A stretch of DNA of 64,000 bases from Candidula unifasciata (GCA_905116865.2 CAJHNH020001120.1:16001-80000); one strand, 5' to 3'; positions 10,225 to 22,817 are shown, counted from the stretch's first letter. A program made the numbers and translations. The notes: generated by a model from the sequence alone, not told the origin.

Positions 10225-13200
10225 TTTGAAATTACTAAAGTACTGCAGACATTCATTATGATTTATGTTGTTATGAAATTACTAAAGTATCTGCAGACAT
10301 TCATTTTATTATTATTTCGAAATTACTAAAGTACTGCAGACATTCATTATGATTATTATTGAAATTACTAAAGTACTGCAGACATTCATTAGATTGAAAT
10401 ATTATTGAAATTACTAAAGTACTGCAGACATTTATATTATTATTTATTATTGCAAATTCATTACTTGAAATTATTAAAGTACTGCAGACATTCATTATGA
10501 TTATTATTGAAATTATTAAAGTACTGCAGACATTCATTATGATTATTATTGAAATTATTAAAGTACTGCAGACATTCATTATGATTATTATTTAAATTAC
10601 TAAAGTACTGCAGACATTTATTATGATTATTATTGAAATTACTAAAGTACTGCAGACATTCATTATTTATTGAAATTACTAAAGTACTGCAGACATTCAT
10701 TATTATGAAATTATTATTGAAATTACTAAAATACTGTGCAGACATTCATTATGATTATTATTTAAATTACTAAAGTACTGCAGACATTTATTATGATTAT
10801 TATTTAAATTACTAAAGTACTGCAGACATTCATTAGATTATTATTGAAATTACTAAAATACTGCAAACATTCATTATGCATTATTATTGAAATTACAAAA
10901 GTACTGCAAACATTCATTATGATTATTATTGAAATTTCTAAAGGACTGCCAACATTCATTATGATTATTATTAAAATGATTAAAGCACTGCAAACATTCA
11001 TTAGAATTATTATTGAAATTACTAAAGTACTGCAGACATTCATTATGATTATTATTGAAATTACTAAAGTACTGCAGACATTCATTATGATTATTATTGA
11101 AATTACTAAAGTACTGCAGACATTCATTATGATTATTATTGAAATTACTAAAGTACTGCAAACATTCATTATACATTATTTTTGAAATTACAAAAGTACT
11201 GCAGACATTCATTATGATTATTATTGAAATTACTAAAGTACTGCAGACATTCATTATGATTATTATTGAAATTACTAAAGTACTGCAGACATTCATTATG
11301 ATTATTATTGAAATTACTAAAGTACTGCAGACATTCATTATGATTATTATTGAAATTACTAAAGTACTGCAGACATTCATTATTGAAATTATTGAAATTA
11401 CTAAAGTACTGCAGACATTCATTATGATTATTATTGAAATTACTAAAGTGCTGCAGACATTCATTATGATTTATTATTGAAATTACTAAAGTACTGCAGA
11501 CATTCATTAAATTATTGAAATTACTAAAGTACTGCAGACATTCATTATGATTATTATTGAAATTACTAAAGTGCTGCAGACATTCATTATATTTATTGAA
11601 ATTACTAAAGTACTGCAGACATTCATTAGAATTATTATTGAAATTACTAAAGTACTGCAGACATTCATTAGAATTATTATTGAAATTACTAAAGTACTGC
11701 AGACATTCATTATGATTATTATTGAAATTACTAAAGTACTGCAGACATTCATTATGATTATTATGATTATTATTGAAATTACATAAAGTATTGCAATTAT
11801 AATTATGCAGACATTCATTAGATTATTATTGAAATTACTAAAGTACTGCAGACATTCATTATGATTATTATTGAAATTACTAAAGTACTGCAGACATTCA
11901 TTATGATTATTATTATGCAGACAAATTACTAAAGTACTGCAGACATTCATTCATTATTATTGAAATTAAAGTTGCAGACATTCATTATGAAATTGAAATT
12001 ACTAAAGTACTGCAGACATTCATTAGAATTATTATTGAAATTACTAAAGTACTGCAGACATTCATTATGATTTATTATTGAAATTACTAAAGTACTGCAG
12101 ACATTCATTATGAATTATTATTGAAATTACTAAAGTACTGCAGACATTCATTATGATTATTATTGAAATTACTAAAGTACTGCAGACATTCATTAGAATT
12201 ATTATTGAAATTACTAAAGTACTGCAGACATTCATTATGATTATTATTGAAATTACTAAAGTACTGCATTCACATTCATTATTGAAATTATTATTCATTA
12301 GAAAATTACTAAAGTACTGCAGACATTCATTATGATTATTATTGAAATTACTAAAGTACTGCAGACATTCATTATGATTATTATTGAAATTACTAAAGTG
12401 CTGCAGACATTCATTATGATTATTATTGAAATTACTAAAGTACTGCAGACATTCATTATGATTATTATTGAAATTACTAAAGTACTGCAGACATTCATTT
12501 ATTGATTGCATTCATTGAATTATTATTGAAATTACTAAAGTATTGCAGACATTCATTATGATTATTATTGAAATTACTAAAGTACTGCAGACATTCATTA
12601 TTATTGATTATTATTGAATTATTGAAATTACTAAAGTACTGCAGACATTCATTCATTTATTGATTAAAGTTATTGAATTATTGAAATTACTAAAGTACTG
12701 CAGACATTCATTATGCATTTGAAATTACTAAAGTACTGCAGACATTATTATTATTGAAATTACTAAAGTACTGCAGACATTCATTATGATTATTATTGAA
12801 ATTACTAAAGTGCTGCAGACATTCATTAGAATTATTATTGAAATTACTAAAGTACTGCAGACATTCATTAGAATTATTATTGAAATTACTAAAGTGCTGC
12901 AGACATTCATTAGTGATTATTATTGAAAAATTACTAAAGTACTGCAGACATTCATTAGAAATTACTAAAGTACTGCAGACATTCATTATGATTATTATTG
13001 AAATTACTAAAGTGCTGCAGACATTCATTATGATTATTATTGAAATTACTAAAGTGCTGCAGACATTCATTATGAATTATTATTGAAATTACTAAAGTAC
13101 TGCAGACATTCATTAGAATTATTATTGAAATTACTAAAGTGCAGACATGCATTAGACATTCAAATTACTAAAGTACTGCAGACATTATTATTGATTATTA

Positions 13201-15096
13201 TTGAAATTACTAAAGTACTGCAGACATTCATTATGATTATTATTGAAATTACTAAAGTGCTGCAGACATTCATTATGAATTATTATTGAAATTACTAAAG
13301 TACTGCAGACATTCATTGTGCATTATTATTGAAATTACTAAAGTGCTGCAGACATTCATTATGATTATTATTGAAATTACTAAAGTGCTGCAGACATTCA
13401 TTATGATTATTATTGATTAAAGTTGCAGAAATTACTAAAGTGCTGCAGACATTCATTATTATTGATTATTAAAGTACTGAACATTACTAAAACGTTAAAG
13501 TACTGCAGACATTCATTATGATTATTATTGAAATTACTAAAGTACTGCAGACATTCATTATGATTATTATTGAAATTACTAAAGTACTGCAGACATTCAT
13601 TAGAATTATTATTGAAATTACTAAAGTACTGCAGACATTCATTATGATTATTATTGAAATTACTAAAGTGCTGCAGACATTCATTGTGCATTATTATTGA
13701 AATTACTAAAGTGCTGCAGACATTCATTAGAATTATTATTGAAATTATTGAAATTATTATTGAAATTACTAAAGTGCTGCAGACATTCATTAGCATTATT
13801 ATTGAAATTATTATTGAAATTACTAAAGTGCTGCAGACATTCATTAGAATTATTATTGAAATTACTAAAGTACTGCAGACATTCATTATGATTATTATTG
13901 AAATTACTAAAGTACTGCAGACATTCATTATGATTGATTACTAAAGTACTGAAATTACTTATTAAAGTACTGCAGAGACATTCATTAGAATTATTATTGA
14001 AATTACTAAAGTACTGCAGACATTCATTATGAATTATTATTGAAATTACTAAATTGAAATTACTAAAGGTACAGACATTCATTAGATTATTATTGAAATT
14101 ACTAAAGTGCTGCAGACATTCATTGTGCATTATTATTGAAATTACTAAAGTACTGCAGACATTCATTAGAATTATTATTGAAATTACTAAAGTACTGCAG
14201 ACATTCATTGTGCATTATTATTGAAATTACTAAAGTGCTGCAGACATTCATTGTGCATTATTATTGAAATTACTAAAGTACTGCAGACATTCATTAGAAT
14301 TATTATTGAAATTACTAAAGTACTGCAGACATTCATTAGAATTATTATTGAAATTACTAAAGTACTGCAGACATTCATTAGAATTATTATTGAAATTACT
14401 AAAGTACTGCAGACATTCATTAGAATTATTATTGAAATTACTAAAGTACTGCAGACATTCATTGTGCATTATTATTGAAATTACTAAAGTACTGCAGACA
14501 TTCATTGTGCATTATTATTGAAATTACTAAAGTACTGCAGACATTCATTAGAATTATTATTGAAATTATTGAGACATTCATTAGAATTATTATTGAAATT
14601 ACTAAAGTACTGCAGACATTCATTAGAATTATTATTGAAATTACTAAAGTACTGCAGACATTCATTATGATTATTATTGAAATTACTAAAGTACTGCAGA
14701 CATTCATTGTGCATTATTATTGAAATTACTAAAGTACTGCAGACATTCATTGTGAAATATAAATTGAACATTACTAATTATTGAAATTACTGCTGCAGAC
14801 ATTCATTATGATTATTATTGAAATTACTAAAGTACTGCAGACATTCATTATTGAAATTATTATTGAAATTACTACTTAAGACATTCATTATTATTGAAAT
14901 TACTAAAGTGCTGCAGACATTCATTAGAATTATTATTGAAATTACTAAAGTGCTGCAGACATTCATTGTGCATTATTATTGAAATTACTAAAGTGCTGCA
15001 GACATTCATTATGATTATTATTGAAATTACTAAAGTGCTGCAGACATTCATTATGATTATTATTGAAATTACTAAAGTGCTGCAGACATTCATTGT
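10225..15096. repeat. 42-bp satellite array, about 110 units
   Basis: The unit carries GAAATTACTAAAGTACTGCA then GACATTCATTATGATTATTA. Spacer variants (ATGATT, AGAATT, GTGCATT) change the length by one base; TACTGCAG and GTGCTGCAG are sequence subtypes. Most units hold a CTGCAG (PstI) site. Units at the left edge and near 12.6-14.1 kb are more scrambled than the middle. As 42 is divisible by three, open frames up to 196 codons appear on both strands; none is a gene. The array lies wholly within the intron between 8634 and 15297. Confidence 0.97.
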
Positions 15097-15296
15097 AATG
15101 GAATGACAATTTCAAGAGATGGACAACAGCAGTCTGAGAGAATATACAAGACAAGAAACAGAATTTGTTGAAGAATCATTGCAGCCAACCGTTATTGTGA
15201 AGATGGCAACTGATTTTCCAGTTTCATTGATGTAATGTTCCACAGATTGTGTTAAGAATGTAATCAAACATAATCTATGAATAATTTCTTCACCAG

Positions 15297-15344
15297 AAAA
15301 TGTCGACAGATATGACACCTCAGAGACAGACAGGCTGTCATCAG
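15297..15344 (+). CDS. Host gene exon 7
   Basis: The acceptor is AATTTCTTCACCAG and the donor GTAGGT. With two leading bases, the frame reads NVDRYDTSETDRLSS and ends in phase 1, which fits exon 8 (acidic frame). Starting in phase 0 is also open (KMSTDMTPQRQTGCHQ) but then forces exon 8 into a basic, less convincing frame. It lies only 200 bp after the satellite. Confidence 0.65.
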
Positions 15345-15714
15345 GTAGGTTGAAAATAAGTGTTCACCAACCTGGAAAAAAAACCTGCTACTGAAAATAT
15401 TCTGCTAAAGTGCATGCATGGTCAAAAAAAAATAAAAAAATACCTAGTTTCAAGAAATGAAATTTATTAACATTTTATTCAACTGGAATATTAAATAATG
15501 TCTTCAGTATGATTTTCATAATTTGCAATGGAAAGGTTGATGCACTTTGCAAAGGTTCGTGGGAACTTGATGTAGTAAACTTGTTGTAATAAATCCACAT
15601 TGCCGTCAATGTTAGCACAAACGCTTCTCATGTCCTATTTGTCCAGACTTTAGAAACACCCTGATGACTCATCAAACAGCAGAGAATGGAGAGTGAGAAG
15701 CAACAGTGAAACGA

Positions 15715-15890
15715 ATAATCTGTTTACACAGTCAATTACTGGCATCATGACGGCTAATATACCACGATGGTTGGGGTATATAGAAAGAATTTAAGATAAC
15801 AGAAAGATAAAATCTGCCTACACAGAAGAGTTGAATGGGAGCAGACCAAAAGACAGACCAAGAAGATGTTGCAATGACGTTTTTAGCATC
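15715..15890 (+). mobile_element. LINE 3' fragment
   Basis: One frame holds RWLGYIERI and, after an in-frame stop, ELNGSRPKDRPRRCCND, like the R-W-x-G-H-x-x-R ... G-R-P-x-x-R-P-R end of non-LTR ORF2. It is short and interrupted by stops. Confidence 0.65.
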
Positions 15891-16365
15891 TTTTTGGTGA
15901 TGTCATATACTTGGGTTTTTCAAATTTGTTCTGCATATAAAGTGTGGTGAGACTTTGCCTACACCCTATATTAACCCTTTGTATCTGAAATATTTGTTTG
16001 AATACTTCTGTCTCATAGTATTGAAACCCCTCATACCTGAGTATTTACTGCTTTTAACCCCTTGCAACAGACAGAGTTAAATTAACAGCGTCTTGGAACT
16101 GAACGAGCCTAAACAAAAACAAGTCCAATTCAATGTGGATTCAAACCCAACACTTTTTGGGCCAGTATTCAAGCATATAGCATGCACAGCAGGAGTTATA
16201 CATACACCTGGATGACTGCTAGCACTACAGAGTTGTACCCTGTATTAGGATCCTGTATGGAAGATGACCGAGTTTGTGTAGCAATATCTGTGAGCTATGG
16301 ACGTAATTCCTGGCCATATACCAGACCAGAATCTCATCCCTTTCTTTCCGTCATATCTTGTATCC
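15891..16365 (+). other. Intron 7 sequence, no gene recognised
   Basis: Moderately AT-rich, with no supported coding frame. The frame starting at 16182 runs only into the CT-rich tract that follows. Confidence 0.4.
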
Positions 16366-16625
16366 ATATAATCCTTTATTTTATCTTACCTTCCCTCACC
16401 TTTTCACCTTCCTTCCTCTCTTCCTTCCTCCCTCCTTCCTCTGTTTTTCTTCCTTTTTTCCTCTCTTCCTCCTTGTCTTCTATCTTTCATTCATTTCCCC
16501 CTCTCCCATTCTATCTTGATCTGTCTCTTCCTGTTTTCCTACCTCTCTTTCTATTGTCTTTTCTGTTTCCCCCCTTGTCTCTTTTCCCCTTTCCCTCTCC
16601 ATTCCTATCTTTCTTCCATCTTTCC
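16366..16625. repeat. CT-rich (CTTCC) pyrimidine tract
   Basis: It is dominated by TTCC and TCTT words on the + strand. It lies 80 bp before the acceptor of exon 8. Confidence 0.85.
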
Positions 16626-16705
16626 TGGTGGATATTTTAAAAAACCAAATGCAGCTTATTTAAAACTGATGTTTTCCTGAATGTTTCTGCGTGTGCAATC
16701 TGCAG

Positions 16706-16755
16706 ATTTGGATGAGGACGAGGAGATTGAGAGTGTATCTCAAGTCACAGGACCA
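16706..16755 (+). CDS. Host gene exon 8
   Basis: The acceptor is CAATCTGCAG and the donor GTAAGT. Two leading bases complete an Asp codon from exon 7, then 16 codons read LDEDEEIESVSQVTGP, ending in phase 0. The acidic patch resembles those of exons 3 and 4. Confidence 0.75.
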
Positions 16756-17104
16756 GTAAGTTTGTGGTTGTCCAATGTCCCCAAGTTTAACTCATTCAGT
16801 AAAACAAACACACTATGTTTTTATCAGTTATTTCTAATATTATATGGCTCTTAACTCTCTGTAATGCCTCGTTGTATTACATTAACTCTTATATTCCATT
16901 TGTTACTTTAATCATAAATGTCTCATAATGTTATTTTCTTAAATACTTTACATTATAATATTTGTTAGTTTATAGGAACAGCTGTACAGAAAAGAACAAG
17001 CAAACCTGGGCCTAACAGTGCTAAAATGTCCCTGTTTGTGCTAAAATCCCCTGTCAGACAGATTTTGAAAAAAATATTTGGTTTGGATTTCTGGGGTAAT
17101 CAAA

Positions 17105-17190
17105 CAAAACAAGAAAATATCTGGGAAGTCAAGATGGCTGGCATGATATTGACCAGATAACTCACTGAGTGCTGATTGGTTTATAAATAT
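17105..17190 (+). mobile_element. SINE family D fragment
   Basis: CTGGGAAGTCAAGATGGCTGGCAT is followed by TGACCAGATAAC and GGTTTATAAA, as in the fragment at 1045-1190. Only the central part remains. Confidence 0.5.
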
Positions 17191-17529
17191 AAAGGTTAAA
17201 AGGTTAAATCTTTTAATCACAGGCAGATGTCATGTAACTTCTACCCAGTAATTAATTTGGTCCTACGGAGTTCAGCCTATACCCTTTAAGAAAAGTTAAA
17301 CTAGTCAAACCTAGACAGTAAACAATAATAGAACATTCTCCTATCAAGTTAAATTAGTAATCTAGACAATAAACAATGATAGAACATTCTTCTTTCATAT
17401 ATCTTATCTTATATTATATATTTGCTTTGGAATGATCCAGAAATGCATGGTGACTTGTTTGGGGCTGAAAGGGTTAAAGGTTAAAAATCAAGACGATCAA
17501 CTTCATTGCACGGGGTTTATATTCCATAT

Positions 17530-17725
17530 GGCTCATTCTCTATCTGCAGAACAGCTAGCCGGCTGCCGGGAGTGTTGCACAAAGCGCAAACACTGTAGCT
17601 TCCAGTGACGATCCCCAGGGGTCTGCATACAAATGTGAATGAGAACCAAATGATGCAGCCATGAAACGAACCCTTAACCTTCATAGTGTGAGGCAGTTGG
17701 CTTAACCACTGTGCCACGGAGAACC
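17530..17725 (-). mobile_element. tRNA-headed SINE, minus strand
   Basis: The complement starts CCGTGGCACAGTGGTTAAGC (box A) and continues to GGGTTCGTTTC (box B) about 45 bp on, which is the spacing of an internal Pol III promoter. The body to 17530 does not match families A-E. Confidence 0.65.
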
Positions 17726-17754
17726 CCAATTTATACAAATCTAGACCAGCACCG

Positions 17755-18345
17755 TATATGTGTGAGATGAGATGTGTAAGAAATGCTGCTGGAAAGACAA
17801 GAAGAGACAAAGTTGCCAATGAAGAACTAAGAGCAATAGTAGGCACACAGCCCGGCTCTCTAGCGTAGTTGGCTAAACCGGGTTGCGCGGTGACCGGGTG
17901 ATGAACTCCTTGTGGTCCGTATTCACTCCCTGGGGTAGGCAGAAAAGCCACATTTCCCCAGATTTACGGTATTTACAATGGATTTAAGGCTGAAAGGTTA
18001 CGATATCCATAATACCGAGCCTAAGGGTTAACAACTCATGGCTTCTGGATACTAAAAAAAAAAAAATAGTAGGCACATTACTGGTGAAGGATTTCAAAGA
18101 GCATGAAATAATCAAATGATTTGATCATCTGGTCAGGTTGGAACAAAATCAGCCAACAGCTTGAGTGCACTACATGAGAACAACAGGCTACAAGTCAAGA
18201 GGCCGACCAATAAAGAGATACGCAGAGGGGGTTAAAGACACAATAAACGCAATATGACATTAACACAAACTATGCAACTAGCAAAAGTAATTAAACTACA
18301 CATAACTCCTTTCTGTGATTACGACATAAAAAGTAGGATAAAAGA
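17755..18345 (+). mobile_element. LINE 3' fragment split by a SINE insertion
   Basis: The left part (17755-17847) reads EMRCVRNAAGKTRRDKVANE, typical of the post-catalytic region of non-LTR ORF2. The right part (18078-18345) resumes after a SINE A insertion and contains a broken FDHLVRLEQ-type segment and GRPIKRYAEG. It is a dead copy. Confidence 0.75.
17848..18064 (+). mobile_element. SINE family A, intact insertion with target-site duplication
   Basis: It begins CAGCCCGGCTCTCTAGCGTA with box-A-like TAGTTGGCTAAACCGG and box-B-like GGTCCGTATTCACTCC, and ends in poly-A. The 13-bp AATAGTAGGCACA lies at 17835-17847 and again at 18065-18077. It is inserted in an older LINE. Confidence 0.93.
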
Positions 18346-18508
18346 AGATATTTAATTATATCTGTCTTTTTAATTTTTTATTTCTAGTCAGAATACACCT
18401 GTTTTCCTATCAGCTGAAACTTATTTTCTATCTCATTCTTAGTAATAACCATTTTGTATCTCATTATGTGGATGCTTATGCTGCAGTTATGTTGGCTTGT
18501 TTCCCTAG

Positions 18509-18542
18509 AGACAACCCGTATGGAATGTTCCAGATACAGAGA
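18509..18542 (+). CDS. Host gene exon 9 (micro-exon)
   Basis: The acceptor is TTGTTTCCCTAG and the donor GTGAGT. The 34 nt give RQPVWNVPDTE plus one base, joining exon 8 (phase 0) and exon 10 (two leading bases) in frame. It is short, but both splice sites and both phases agree. Confidence 0.7.
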
Positions 18543-19357
18543 GTGAGTACTGAAGTGCCCTGTTCATGTTTTAGCTTTCTGATTTAGTCAAGTAGTTAGA
18601 TATAGCCAGTGTTCAAGTCTTTTGAAACCAGTCGGAAGCTTATTCAACTCCTGGGGATTGTAAATGAAATATTCAGCATTTTTTAAATTTCTATTTCTGA
18701 TTTTTGTGTTCACAGAAGAATAATAAGTTAGTTGCAGTCATTAACATAAATTTCCACTTTCCCATTAAGTGTCATGGGGATCGACAGTTTGTGATCCATT
18801 GCTTACTGTGTAGCAATGGTTTTTTTTCATTCTGTGTGGATGGATATTGCTTTGCTCACTCATCTCATTCCTTTTTTGTCAATGTTAGTTTCAGTAGTGT
18901 GTGAAAAAAAAGTACAGAAAAATCTAAGTTTATTAATTATAAAAGCACCAGTATGGAGCCACTGATTCAAAGATGGCTGCCTGCCAAGACAGTAGCAGTA
19001 AAAAAGTTAGTTATATCCCTTTACATGATGTTCCATAACCAATGCCAGCATTTCTTTGCTGTTTGTGATTTCCCCAGGCAATTTCACATTCATAAGTTTG
19101 CGACTGCTTTTTAAACAGTCGGCCCACAGTACCACTTTTGATACCAGTGCAAAGTGATCTGCTGTCAAATCGTGCAATCTTGTATTGAACCTGGCACCAC
19201 TGAATTACGAAGCATGTTTGAGATGCCTGGGCCACAGATGCCAACCAAGATAATGATTCAATCGCCATTCAATCTCCAGAATAGGCAGGATTATTCCCCC
19301 CCCCCTCCCCACTTTCTCCCCCCTAAAAAACTACGATTCTAGGCTCAGCCTAGCCTC
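18543..19357 (+). other. Intron 9, no gene recognised
   Basis: AT-rich sequence with short homopolymer runs, including poly-C near 19296-19310. Open frames here are short and lack any recognisable pattern. Confidence 0.4.
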
Positions 19358-19618
19358 ATAAAAACAAAGTGGGTTCGGCCTACTGGCTGTTTTCATTATA
19401 CATTTTAGCCTACTAACTGGGAGCTTCCTTTGAAGTTGGGGTGTATCTGCCTGAGAGGCAAGGAACCAACAGTCTGCATACAAATGAGTCAGATCTGTAA
19501 AATTGATGCACATGCAACACTCAGGTTCTTGAACAGGACTGGAGTCCAGAAGTGGACAATCAACCAGGACTTTCCACTAGAGTTTACAGCTGGTGAACAG
19601 GAAGAAGAAGAAGAAGAT
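19358..19618 (+). mobile_element. SINE-like family B copy, altered 5' end
   Basis: From GGGAGCTTCCTTTGAAGT onward it follows the family to a GAAGAAGAAGAAGAAGA tail. The 5' 60 bp (AGGCTCAGCCTAGCCTC) differs from other copies. Confidence 0.8.
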
Positions 19619-19694
19619 CACTCATCACACTGTCGCACATGATATTATTCCTAAAACAGATTCCCATGTAATATTCATTGTTCCTTTACTTCAG

Positions 19695-19785
19695 ATCTCC
19701 CAGGTGATGCCATCCCACTGCATCCATCATACTCATCCATCAGACCACAGAGATCTAACATCCAGCACAAAGGCTTCATGGAAAA
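19695..19785 (+). CDS. Host gene exon 10
   Basis: The acceptor is TTACTTCAG and the donor GTAAGC. Two leading bases complete an Asn codon, then 29 codons read LPGDAIPLHPSYSSIRPQRS then NIQHKGFME, ending with AA (phase 2). It is Ser/Pro-rich and disordered-looking. It sits between two family B SINEs. Confidence 0.78.
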
Positions 19786-19812
19786 GTAAGCTTTGAATTA
19801 TAACCCGAATGT

Positions 19813-20123
19813 TTCTGGTGTGGGTTTCAAGGCCCCATTGTGAGCTGGGATGAGTGTGGGGGGAGGGGGGTGGGGGGAATAGATCCACTGTCCCCACTAA
19901 CAAGTATGTTGTAAACACAAACTAATATGGAATGTTTCCTTTGAAGTCAGATTGCATCCACCTGAGAGGTGGGAAACAGCCAGTCTGCCTACAAATAAGC
20001 TAGATCTGCAAATGGGTTTCACTCGAAATTCAAGTTCTGAGACAAAACTAAAGTCCAGAAGTGGATGAACAAGCAGAACTTTCCACTGAAGTATACAGCT
20101 GGTCAATGCAAAGAAGAAGAAGA
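19813..20123 (+). mobile_element. SINE-like family B copy
   Basis: It runs from GTGTGGGTTTCAAGGCCCC to an AAGAAGAAGAAC tail. A G-rich insertion (19855-19877) sits inside the 5' part. It lies 27 bp past the donor of exon 10. Confidence 0.85.
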
Positions 20124-21104
20124 ACTTGTATGTCTCATGCATAGGGTTTAGGTTGTATGAATTATAAAAAAGGCACGCATTTATTGGAGCTAGGTTGATT
20201 GAAACTTCTCATCTTCTCATCCGGGTATTAGAATAGTTTCTCCATAGAGACTGCTGTGCTGCAGAGCTCTCCCTCCCAGTGGCACCGGAACATGGGGGCT
20301 TAGACTCTTGACCCCCACAATTTTTGGAGGCCTTGCTGAGAAATTCTCTTAAAAAAAAATTTGTTATATTTTTGCTACTATTTAAAATATAAATAATTAC
20401 AAGATTTAACTGCCTGGATTCGCCCGGGATAATCAAAGGCAGTTTTATTCTCCGGTCCTCTGCCTCATTTTGGTCACCACCGCTGCTGTATATGTGGTAG
20501 ACACTCCACAGAGAAGTGAGCACAACATGAGCCTACCATCTTTATGTTTCTCTTCAGCACTCTCATTTCCACATCAGTTTCCCATTTCAGTGCCTGTTTG
20601 GTAATTCTCTGTTGATCTCTTCTCAGAATTTTCTGTAGCAAATAATTATTTTACAGGGTGTGGGAGCTGGCCACTGAGTCTAGGTCCGAGGTGAAGTGGT
20701 AGGAGTCACCTAGACTAGTTCATCCCATAGTTAATGCTACCACCAACTGAGTCCAGTGACTCGGGCCGTGACTCTGGGTTACAGTTCTGCATGTTGGCAG
20801 TCCCCCAAATCTGGCCAATAAAGCAACCACCTCCTGTAATGCCCCTACATTACAGTCTAAGTTTCAAGGGAGTAACAGTGAAAATTAATTTAAAAATAGA
20901 GATATTAAAAAAAAAAAATATTTAACTGATAAAACTCCAGCTAAATTCCCTTTTAGCGATTGTTGCATTAATACAAGAAATACACATAAACCTGGCCGCC
21001 AACATGGCTGTTAAATTAAACATTGTAGCCATAATGGCGACTGAAAATTTAACCCGTCTAGTGGTCGTGGTTTGGGAGTTGTTATCAGTTGACCCATTGT
21101 GAGG
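20124..21104 (+). other. Intron 10, no gene recognised
   Basis: A mixture of AT-rich sequence and a GC-richer block (20240-20300 and 20650-20790). I see no repeat family shared with the rest of the window and no convincing coding frame. Confidence 0.4.
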
Positions 21105-21292
21105 TGCAATTTTTCGTTATTTGAAGCCCTACTCTGGTTCTTGCCAGGGGCCGCAACATAGTCCGGCCCTAAATATCACCTAATGGCTAAACGCGGTTTC
21201 TGGGACCTCTCCACGGTGATCCTCATCCTCATGGTGGCACTTTGTTTCATCTGGTGTTTATCACTTGTGTGATGTCCTGGTGGAGTGAAATG
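21105..21292 (+). mobile_element. SINE-like family C copy
   Basis: TTTTTCGTTATTTGAAGCCC, the CTTGCCAGGGGCCGCAAC hairpin arm, GGTGATCCTCATCC and GATGTCCTGGTGG occur in family order. It is the opposite orientation to the 3.7-4.1 kb pair. Confidence 0.8.
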
Positions 21293-21394
21293 TACTACTA
21301 CTACACACGCACTACAGGCAGGCATTTTGTGCTTTATAATATAAATGTTTACTTGCCATTCAGCACATAATTATCATTATTATATTTGATGGCC

Positions 21395-21565
21395 CCAATA
21401 TTTTTTGTGTTATAGGCATTACTCTGGCTGTCCTCGGAGGCCCTAATAGAACCTAACGGTTGAACAGTGTTTCTGGGACTTGTGCCCAGGTGTGCCATCC
21501 GAATGGTGGCACTTTGTGTCATTGATTGTTTATCGCTTGTTGTGCGGTTCGGGGGGAGGGGTGTA
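21395..21565 (+). mobile_element. Degenerate family C copy
   Basis: It keeps GGTTGAACAGTGTTTCTGGG, ATGGTGGCACTTTGTGTCAT and a TGTTTATCGCTTG end, but its 5' half is poorly conserved. It lies 100 bp downstream of the previous copy. Confidence 0.6.
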
Positions 21566-22092
21566 CATTACTCATTATTAGTAGTATTATTACCCTCCTA
21601 AACTAGAATTATGCCTCTTGAACACACGTCCTCGCCCCCATTTTCTAAACCAAGGAAGTTTATAAAAATTGGATCCGGGAAGAGGGGGGGGGGGGGGGGG
21701 TGGTGTTGCTCGATTTAATTTTGTCTGTGTGTGTGTGCATGCATGTGTAAAAGAATATGTCCTATAATACTGTCTTTTGTACATTCCATTTAGTATAGAA
21801 TACTGGTGTAACTTGCCCAGGGAATCAACACTATACTCAAATACTAAGCAAAATTTACGCATCTAAACAGACTTAATAGAAATGGACGTCTACCGAGATA
21901 CCACTGCAGTTTTCATTTAACTCATTCTATCTGAAAGAATTGCTTCTTTACACTAATAATGGATGCATCTAAAGTAGCTGAGACAATAACCCTGTCAAGC
22001 ACACTAAGATGATGTAATACCTAGAATAAAATTGGTTAATGTAACATTTGGATGAGATGCAAGAGGATAAGTGTATTATGGTTTGGGTTTTT

Positions 22093-22215
22093 ACACAACG
22101 GATCAACATCATGGCACACGGGTAGTAACCCAAAAGTGCTCAATTATCCTAACTCAAGTCTGAGTCCGAAGAAGCTCAGCACAGTGCACAGGCTCTGTAG
22201 CACCAGCGAGGATTC
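22093..22215 (-). mobile_element. SINE family E fragment (3' part)
   Basis: CAACGGATCAACATCATGGC, TCAAGTCTGAGTCCGAAGAA and GTAGCACCAGCGAGGATTCT match the complete copies at 51531-51912 and 47917-48296. The tRNA-like head is absent. Confidence 0.75.
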
Positions 22216-22633
22216 TGTGTATTATGAAGTGTATAATGTAATGAGTAATTATTATATGTATTACATAGTACAGGAGTTGTGAAGAGGTATGACCGTCCAC
22301 ACTAGTCAATAAAGAAGAATGGAGACAGCAGATATAATCAGTTCTGTATCAACTGGGTTAGTGGATAATGATGAATCAAACTTGATTGTGTGATGTGGTT
22401 GAAAACCAAGGTGAAGAAGGTCTACTCCGCCTCTGAGGCCAAGATAGGAGACATTATAGCCAGCTCCTCATGGGAACAGCCAGTAGAGGAACCTTGGAGT
22501 GGCTGCTGAACTGCAGGACTAATCATGCATGGGAATGCCCAGTGTGTAGTGACGTCGATTGTGGAACATAACAAAGCTTTGATGATGCAATCTTTATTTG
22601 CTTACTAACATTGTCTTGTATGTCTGCACCAAG

Positions 22634-22748
22634 GTTTTTGAATGCCAGAAGCCCAACAAATTTTGTGGAGCAGTCGGTGGACAGTGCTGATACGCTGGCA
22701 GCCAGTGCAAGAACGTGGACACTTGGAGAGAAAGTCACTACTTTCAGT
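22634..22748 (+). CDS. Host gene exon 11
   Basis: The acceptor is GTCTGCACCAAG and the donor GTAAGA. One base completes a Lys codon from exon 10, then 38 codons end in phase 0. The peptide includes FLNARSPTNFVEQSVDSADT and LAASARTWTLGEKVTTFS. It is Ser/Thr-rich with a short helix; no domain is recognised. Phase agreement on both sides supports it. Confidence 0.75.
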
Positions 22749-22817
22749 GTAAGAGTTTGCAAGTTTTGTTCGTTTGTTTAGTCTATTGTTATGTCATGTG
22801 CTTTCTCACATTATGTA

